Source of the DNA: Monoplex corrugatus
Taxonomy: Eukaryota; Mollusca; Gastropoda; Littorinimorpha; Ranellidae
Direction of reading: 5' to 3'
Length of the DNA stretch: 64,000 nt
Assembly (NCBI GenBank): GCA_030674185.1
Contig: JAPXFY010000026.1
Coordinates: 58,737,465 to 58,801,464 of the forward strand
Each line of letters starts with the position of its first letter. Positions within the stretch are counted from its first letter, which is position 1. Below the pieces are notes generated by a model. The model worked only from the letters and a program-made list of their open reading frames with translations, did not search any database and had not been told where the DNA came from. The position numbers were made by a program, and so were the translations under genes. Below are positions 58,669 to 64,000 of this stretch, one piece after another.

Positions 58669-61600
58669 TCATATAATCTCTATTTTATCAGCGTTGGCTT
58701 GCAGCCATTCCATAAGTTTAACTTCGTGTAACTTTCTCCGCTTTTCTACCAAAGTGTTGAACGTATACACGAACGGATTAAGTGCAGAGTTCAAAGGCAG
58801 CACGAAGATAGCCAAGGCCACGTTTACTTCTCCAGGGATGGGAACATCAACCAAAGCCAAAAGTCCACACAACCCAATAGGAAACCAGCACATAAAGTCT
58901 GTTACAGCAACAGTAATCAACCGCCGTGCTATGGTTGTGTCCTGTGACATTTTGGTAGTGTTGGATGTCAAGGCATTTTTCTGTATTGACCAGTAAATGA
59001 CAGCCTGACCAGCTGAGATAAATAAAAACAGAATAAAGTTAAACACAATCATTACACTGAAAGAATAAACCCACCCTTGAAACTGTCGTCCCATAACTGG
59101 CAATGGAATACATATACCAGTCTGGCTGTAGAAGTCCCAGTGTGATGTCACTGGAAGTAAAGGCAACAAGGCAAGAAACAAACCAACAAACCAAGTCAAC
59201 ACACAAGCCACTGATGCTGACCTTTTCTCAAACCTCAAAGAGCTGAATGGAAAATGGAGAACAATAAAGCGATCGAGCGTAATAAGCCAGATCATCAGAG
59301 CTGATACTTCACTGGACAACAGAGACAGAAAACCGGCCACTTTACAAGCCACACTGCTCATCCAGATATCATCATAATGGAGGTATTTACTACGGAACAG
59401 TTCGTCAGCCACTCCAATGATTGCAATATAGACACCCATCAGAAAGTCAGCCATTGTCAGGTTGGTGACAAAAACACTGAAGCCACTTAAAGAGCTCTTC
59501 TTCCTCACATACAAACGTGCCACAAAACAGAAAACGTTACCTGTCAATGACAGACAGCTGATCAACCAGAGAAACCCTCGGTACATTTCTGATTGCAGTA
59601 AATCTTTGCATGATGAAATGACATTTTGTGGAGCGTAACAGAAAGCGGTATCAAAATCATCCGGTACTATTTCATCACAGCATAATTTATAGTTTTGTGT
59701 TGAAATAATACGAAGATGAAAAAGACTTTTGAAAATGTCTGGTGGAAAAGTTTTTACAGGACTTCCGTCCATATTCAGTTTAGCTAGCTGTGGAGTGAAC
59801 TGAAAACCACTAGAACTGATCGTGTGGATAGTAGTGAAAGATAAATTAAGTGTCAGCAATTGGGAAAACTTTGACAGAACGTTGGAATCAAACGTTGTTA
59901 GTTTGGTATGGGACAGATCAATTGCTGTTAGCGTGCTCTGATGACTTAAAGATGGGAGATACGTATAAAGTGAAGTGACAGGATTGTTTGACAAGGACAG
60001 TGTCTGTAGATTTTCTAAACCAACAAAACGGGTCATGTTGACATGCTGCAGATGGTTACCTGAGAGATCGAGAAACTTCAGATTGACCAAATGTGTGTCA
60101 GGAAGGACAGTCAAAGAGCAGTGGGCAAGACTCAGTTGAATCAGATAGGTGTGCTCACTCACATCAGACAGAGTCATACCTGAACCTGTGGCATTTAAGT
60201 ATCGGAGCCATGGAAACAGTGAGGTAGGGAAAGGCTGGAGACACAGAAAAGTGTAACCTTGACATAGACAGCCCACAGGACAGGTCACATCACACGCCAT
60301 CTCATCATCAGACAGTGGGCAGTGAGGCCAGCCATCACACAAATAGTCACCATGAAGACATATCGCTGAAGCTCTACATCGGAAAAATCCAGGACACGTT
60401 ACATCGTTGCAACCTTCTTCATCCTCGTGGTCCATACAGTCATACATGCCATTACATCGTGTGTAGACAGGAAGACAGTCATTGAACGTACCAGTACAAC
60501 GGTAATGGGTGTCAGGACAGGACTCGTTAGGTTTCATTGGAGTTGAAGAGAAATAGTTGTAACCATCAAACTTGATGATGGCTGGAGAAGGAAAACGTTG
60601 TGTCCAGTCTATTTTTTCATGTATAGATCTAAAGCAATTCTTTTCATCAGATTTGTGCGGACAATTATACACTCGGTCACAGACGTTGTTATAGGATGCA
60701 CACTGACCATTAGTGCAGGTAAACATATTGACACAAAGAGGATGTTTACAGAAGTATTCATCACTTTTATCTGGACAATCAGATCTGAAGTCACATACCA
60801 GAGTGTAAGACAGTGTAGTGACACCATCATCACACATAAATCTAGGACTGAAGTAACCTGGTGATCTGTTGAATTAAACTTGCCATGTGTGAATAACATG
60901 TGACCGTGAAAAACACAAGACACATACCTTTGACCACACACAGTTAACTGCTGTGAACTACATAAAAGAAATGTATGCGTCACTTGACCATCAGGACATG
61001 TTGTCAGAGACTGTTGTCTCATAGTCAACATGATATGTGATATAAGAAATACTGGTTTTACAGTATCAAAATTTTCGCCAGTTTTCTTCTTCAGCTTGAA
61101 CTCACATATTGCTCCGATTTCTAACCCAGAACTTTGTGGACACTTATGTAAATTAAAAGAACTAATAAGTTTTGTTACATCCCATTCATAAGGTCTATAG
61201 TATGTGACACACACTTTGTGTCCACTGTCACTGGTTGACCATGCTGGCTTACTCACAGAGTGGTAAAGAACAGTCCTATCATGGCTAACGATATTCTGTC
61301 TGTACATGTCAGGCAACGACATGTCACCAGCATACAATCCAATCCAAACCTGTTCTGATACAATCAACTGTCGTTTGGTCAAATTCTGAATTGTCGTATA
61401 CCAGTCAATATCACATGTAGGCATTCCCAGAGTGCCCCCAACAGAACTACAGTAATGCCGAGCTCTTTTATCAGCAGGTCTTTCAAATGTACGTAGAACG
61501 TTACTGCTGATGATTCTGTAGCAACGGCCACATAACGGTATATCACCCTGACAGTCAGAATTGCTGAAGGGACAGTGTTCTGTTTCATCCTGTCCATCTT

Positions 61601-62162
61601 CACACTCTGTCCTCAGGTTGCAGTCCAGGTGGTGTTTAAAGCTGGAATAGTGGTCCACAGAACAGTTGAACAAACCACTGGGTAGCTGTTGAGGTGTTGT
61701 CTCTTCAGGGTGAAAGGAGAAGAACAGTTGTAAACACTTCTTACCCAAACAATGTCGCTGGCATTTCAGAACTAAAATCCCAATTTTTGTAACCTTGTAG
61801 ACTTGAACTAGATGTCGAATGCTTTTTGTAGGAACTGTGATCCGTTTTATCAGAAAACCTTTGTTACCATAAATACGCAGAGAAATTAAATATTTATTAC
61901 ATGCAGACATTTCCACGCTGATCATGACTGCGTTTCCAGCTGGGATATGTATGATTTTGTCGTGCTCGTGAGGAGATACAAGGCCTTTATGTAAATCACC
62001 TCTCACATATCCAGATGATGATGACGTCATTACAATGCATAAGGGTGCTTGAGGGGGTAGTGGTATAGTGGCTGGTGCTTGAACAACACGATTGTCTGGT
62101 TGTGTGTTATCCTTTTCTTGTGAAACAAACCAACACAGAGGAATGGGTATACATTTGAACAT
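58669..62162 (-). CDS. GRL101-like LDLa/C-type lectin/LRR G-protein-coupled receptor, copy 3 (best preserved)
   Basis: Large predicted membrane receptor on the minus strand, coding without an evident intron. First in-frame ATG is at 62,162 (MFKCIPIPLCWF, a weak signal-like start); an acceptor-like tttcacaag just inside allows an upstream exon. Part 1 (to about 60,880) holds the N-terminal region, LDLa-like module (CNLRTECEDGQDETEHC) and C-type-lectin-like domain (VWIGLYAGD, GAICEFK). Part 2 (60,837-58,669, 722 codons, intact) holds LDLa repeats (CDFRSDCPDKSDEYFC, CDRVYNCPHKSDEKNC, CNGMYDCMDHEDEEGC, CDGWPHCPLSDDEMAC), a Cys cap, about seven LRRs, a Cys hinge and seven helices with GNVFCF, NLTMADFLMGVY, LITLDRFIV and NPFVYTF. 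One extra base near 60,890 separates the parts; copy 2 reads through there. Classical helix motifs are intact, so G-protein coupling is plausible. Ligand unknown. Confidence 0.86.
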
Positions 62163-62239
62163 ACAAGAAAGGCTAGAAAGAACACAAATAAATCTTTGGA
62201 GACATTTTGTACCCTTTGCCCTGTCCAACTGGTATTGAA

Positions 62240-62694
62240 ATGACGTGTGACAGTGACTATTGTGGCCTTGTGTATTTGAACTAGATGTGGATTGTCATCA
62301 AGACATATTGTGAATGGTTGAATTACACAACTGATATTGAAATGAAAATGTGACATATTTGAATGTTGATTACACAACTGTATGAAATGATAAATGTACA
62401 TATTGTGAATGGTAATTACACAACTGATATTGAAATGATAAATGTGACATATTGTGAATGGTTGAATTACACAACTGATATTGAAATGAGAAGTGTGACA
62501 TATTGTGAATGGTTAAAATATACAACTGATACTAAAATGATAAATGTGACATATTGTGAATGGTTGAATTACACAACTGATATTGAAATGAGAAGTGTGA
62601 CATATTGTGAATGGTTAAAATATACAACTGATATTGAAATGATAAATGTGACATATTGTGAATGGTTGAATTACACAACTGATATTGAAACGAT
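62240..62694. repeat. 51-bp tandem repeat, right palindrome arm
   Basis: About nine inverted copies of the 45,166-46,374 unit (attgtgaatggttgaattac core), cut off at 62,694 by the Penelope-like element. Confidence 0.95.
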
Positions 62695-63302
62695 TTTTTA
62701 GATCCCTACGTTGGATGGCAGTACTGGGACATCCTCCCAAACAAAAATTGAATCCTGATGCTGACTTATTTACAAAACTTTTCCATAAGCCTGCTCATCG
62801 GGAACCTCCCCGCAACACCTTTCCCGAAGTTGAACATTACATCAACAAATGCTACCAAGAAATAGACTGTCTCAACATGCGACCCAAGAAACATTCCAAC
62901 ATCTTCAAAGAAGAAAGGGACGCACTACACTCCCTCAAAAACAGAGACGACATTGTCATCAAACCAGCAGACAAGGGGGGTGCAATTGTAGTCTGGGACA
63001 GACATCTGTATATCAAGGAAGCCCAGAAACAACTCCACCATCACGCCTTCTACAAAAAGTTGGACCAACCTGCCCACATGACCAATCATGCCAAGATATC
63101 CAAACTTATCAACAATCTCATAACCTCTAAGCAGCTGCCCCCCACTGCCAGACTACTCATCAAACAACTTCCAGTCCAATCACTTTTTTATTTACTTCCC
63201 AAAATACATAAAGCCAACAATCCTGGCCGTCCTATCGTGTCAGCTTGCAACTGCCCCACTGAAAACATTTTCAGTTTCTTGACCACATTTTGCAACCTAT
63301 AG
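62695..63302 (+). CDS. Penelope-like element N-terminal region
   Basis: About 200 codons. The conserved Penelope N-terminal signature (KPADKGGAIVVWDR) and the first RT motif (LPKIHKANNPGRPIVSACNC) are intact. It would ordinarily continue into the RT palm but hits a stop after a one-base loss. Penelope-type enzymes prime reverse transcription on exposed DNA ends; a GIY-YIG endonuclease, if present, would lie past the window. Confidence 0.85.
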
Positions 63303-64000
63303 TCCAGGCTTTGCCTTCCTTCATCAAAGACACTAACCATACGTTGAGTCTGATTCAAATATTACATGAAGACCACACCTTCAAACCCCAATACCTGTTC
63401 ACTTTGGATGTGACCTCTCTGTACACCAGCATACCCCACTCCGACGGGTTAAAAGCTCTCCAGCATTTTCTGGACAAACGACGTGACCAAACATTGTCCA
63501 CTTCAACCCTTGTCCGTCTTGCCGAACTGGTTCTTACCATGAACACATTTTCGTTCGGAGATGAGACGTTCTGGCAAGTTAGCGGAGTCGCCATGGGTAC
63601 TAAGATGGGCCCCAGCTATGCCTGCTTATTCATGGGATATTTGGAGGAACATATCCTACAACAATACAAGAAACCCAAACCTGAATTATACAAAAGATAC
63701 ATAGACGATTGCATTGGCATGACATCCCTCGATCATGACCAACTTTTACAATTCATCCACTACGTCCAAACGTTTCACCCATCCATCAAGTTCACATATG
63801 AAATTTCAAACACATCCATAAGCTTCCTGGATATCGAAGTTTCCCTTCAATCTGAACAACTAGTCACTACAGTCCACTACAAACCTACAGACTCACATTC
63901 CTACCTGGACTACCAATCATCTCACACTTCCAACACCAGAAACAGCATTCCCTACTCGCAGTTCTTGAGACTACGACGCCTCTGCTCAGACGAAGACAAT
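63280..64000 (+). CDS. Penelope-like reverse transcriptase palm and thumb (partial at window end)
   Basis: Open to the end of the window, about 240 codons. Motif A: LDVTSLYTSIPHSDG (Asp). Motif B: GVAMGTKMGPSYACLFM. Motif C: KRYIDDCIGM at about 63,690-63,720 (both Asp). Downstream TSISFLDIEVSL and TTVHYKPTDSHSYLDY are the usual Penelope text. Catalytic residues are intact; the start lies in the neighbouring frame. Confidence 0.85.

Larger units (their letters stand above)
62695..64000 (+). mobile_element. Penelope-like element, 5' part with reverse transcriptase (runs off window)
   Basis: Two consecutive frames of a Penelope-like element. The first (to 63,302) contains IVIKPADKGGAIVVWDRHLY and FYLLPKIHKANNPGRPIVSA. 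The second (about 63,280 to the window end, no stop) contains FTLDVTSLYTSIPHSDGLKA, VSGVAMGTKMGPSYACLFMG and YKRYIDDCIGM. A one-base loss near 63,277 separates them. It begins inside the 51-bp array. Confidence 0.9.

Overview
The window looks like a repeat-saturated segment of a molluscan (most likely gastropod) nuclear genome. It contains no bacterial-style operons, rRNA genes or viral structural genes. The organism call rests on two things: three copies of a large receptor resembling the Lymnaea GRL101 family (LDL-receptor class A repeats, leucine-rich repeats, rhodopsin-type seven-helix domain), and several non-LTR retrotransposon clades common in molluscs (RTE/BovB-like, I/Nimb-like with RNase H, CR1/L2-like, an R2-type element with a restriction-like endonuclease, and a Penelope-like element). 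Species cannot be named from the sequence.

Layout. 1-1.46 kb: simple repeat, then unassigned DNA. 1.46-3.74 kb: a chimera of a dispersed repeat, an R2-type RT fragment and an I-like LINE with RNase H, split by an RTE 3' end. 3.75-5.2 kb: microsatellites and a TTAC-rich array. 5.2-6.9 kb: a second chimera of the same repeat with an R2-type fragment, again split by an RTE 3' end and followed by a tRNA-like segment. 7.2-11.43 kb: a 26-bp satellite. 11.5-13.8 kb: LINE fragments. 13.8-18.8 kb: an almost full-length RTE on the minus strand that carries a 19-bp minisatellite grown inside its own endonuclease region and a second RTE inserted in the opposite orientation. 19.4-20.8 kb: the 5' half of a third RTE with an intact-looking endonuclease. 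20.8-33.2 kb: a 22-bp satellite interrupted by a nearly complete R2-type element (25.2-28.7 kb) and an RTE 3' end. 33.3-35.5 kb: a GATA array and 60-bp and 68-bp tandem repeats. 35.8-39.65 kb: receptor copy 1. 40-43.3 kb: microsatellites, a CR1/L2-like 3' end and an I-like RNase H LINE. 44.3-44.7 kb: a 34-bp array. 45.2-62.7 kb: a large inverted duplication whose arms each hold a receptor gene (copy 2 on plus, copy 3 on minus) with tandem arrays on both sides. The spacer holds another RTE, a 33-bp array and a long GGTT array. 62.7 kb to the end: a Penelope-like element running off the window.

The only host genes I can support are the three receptor copies. Each reads as one long coding exon of about 3.5-3.8 kb: a cysteine-rich N-terminus, an LDLa-like module, a C-type-lectin-like domain, four LDLa repeats, an LRR block and seven helices. 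Copy 3 is the best preserved (one frameshift), copy 1 has two frameshifts and altered helix motifs, and copy 2 has many one-base indels. The cores of the long satellites are rich in single-base deletions while their edges are clean, which suggests incompletely polished long-read sequence, so some frameshifts may be assembly errors. The rest of the window is a layered record of retrotransposition, with nested insertions datable by target-site duplications, and of repeat amplification. Most long open frames here are artefacts of tandem repeats whose units happen to lack stop codons.
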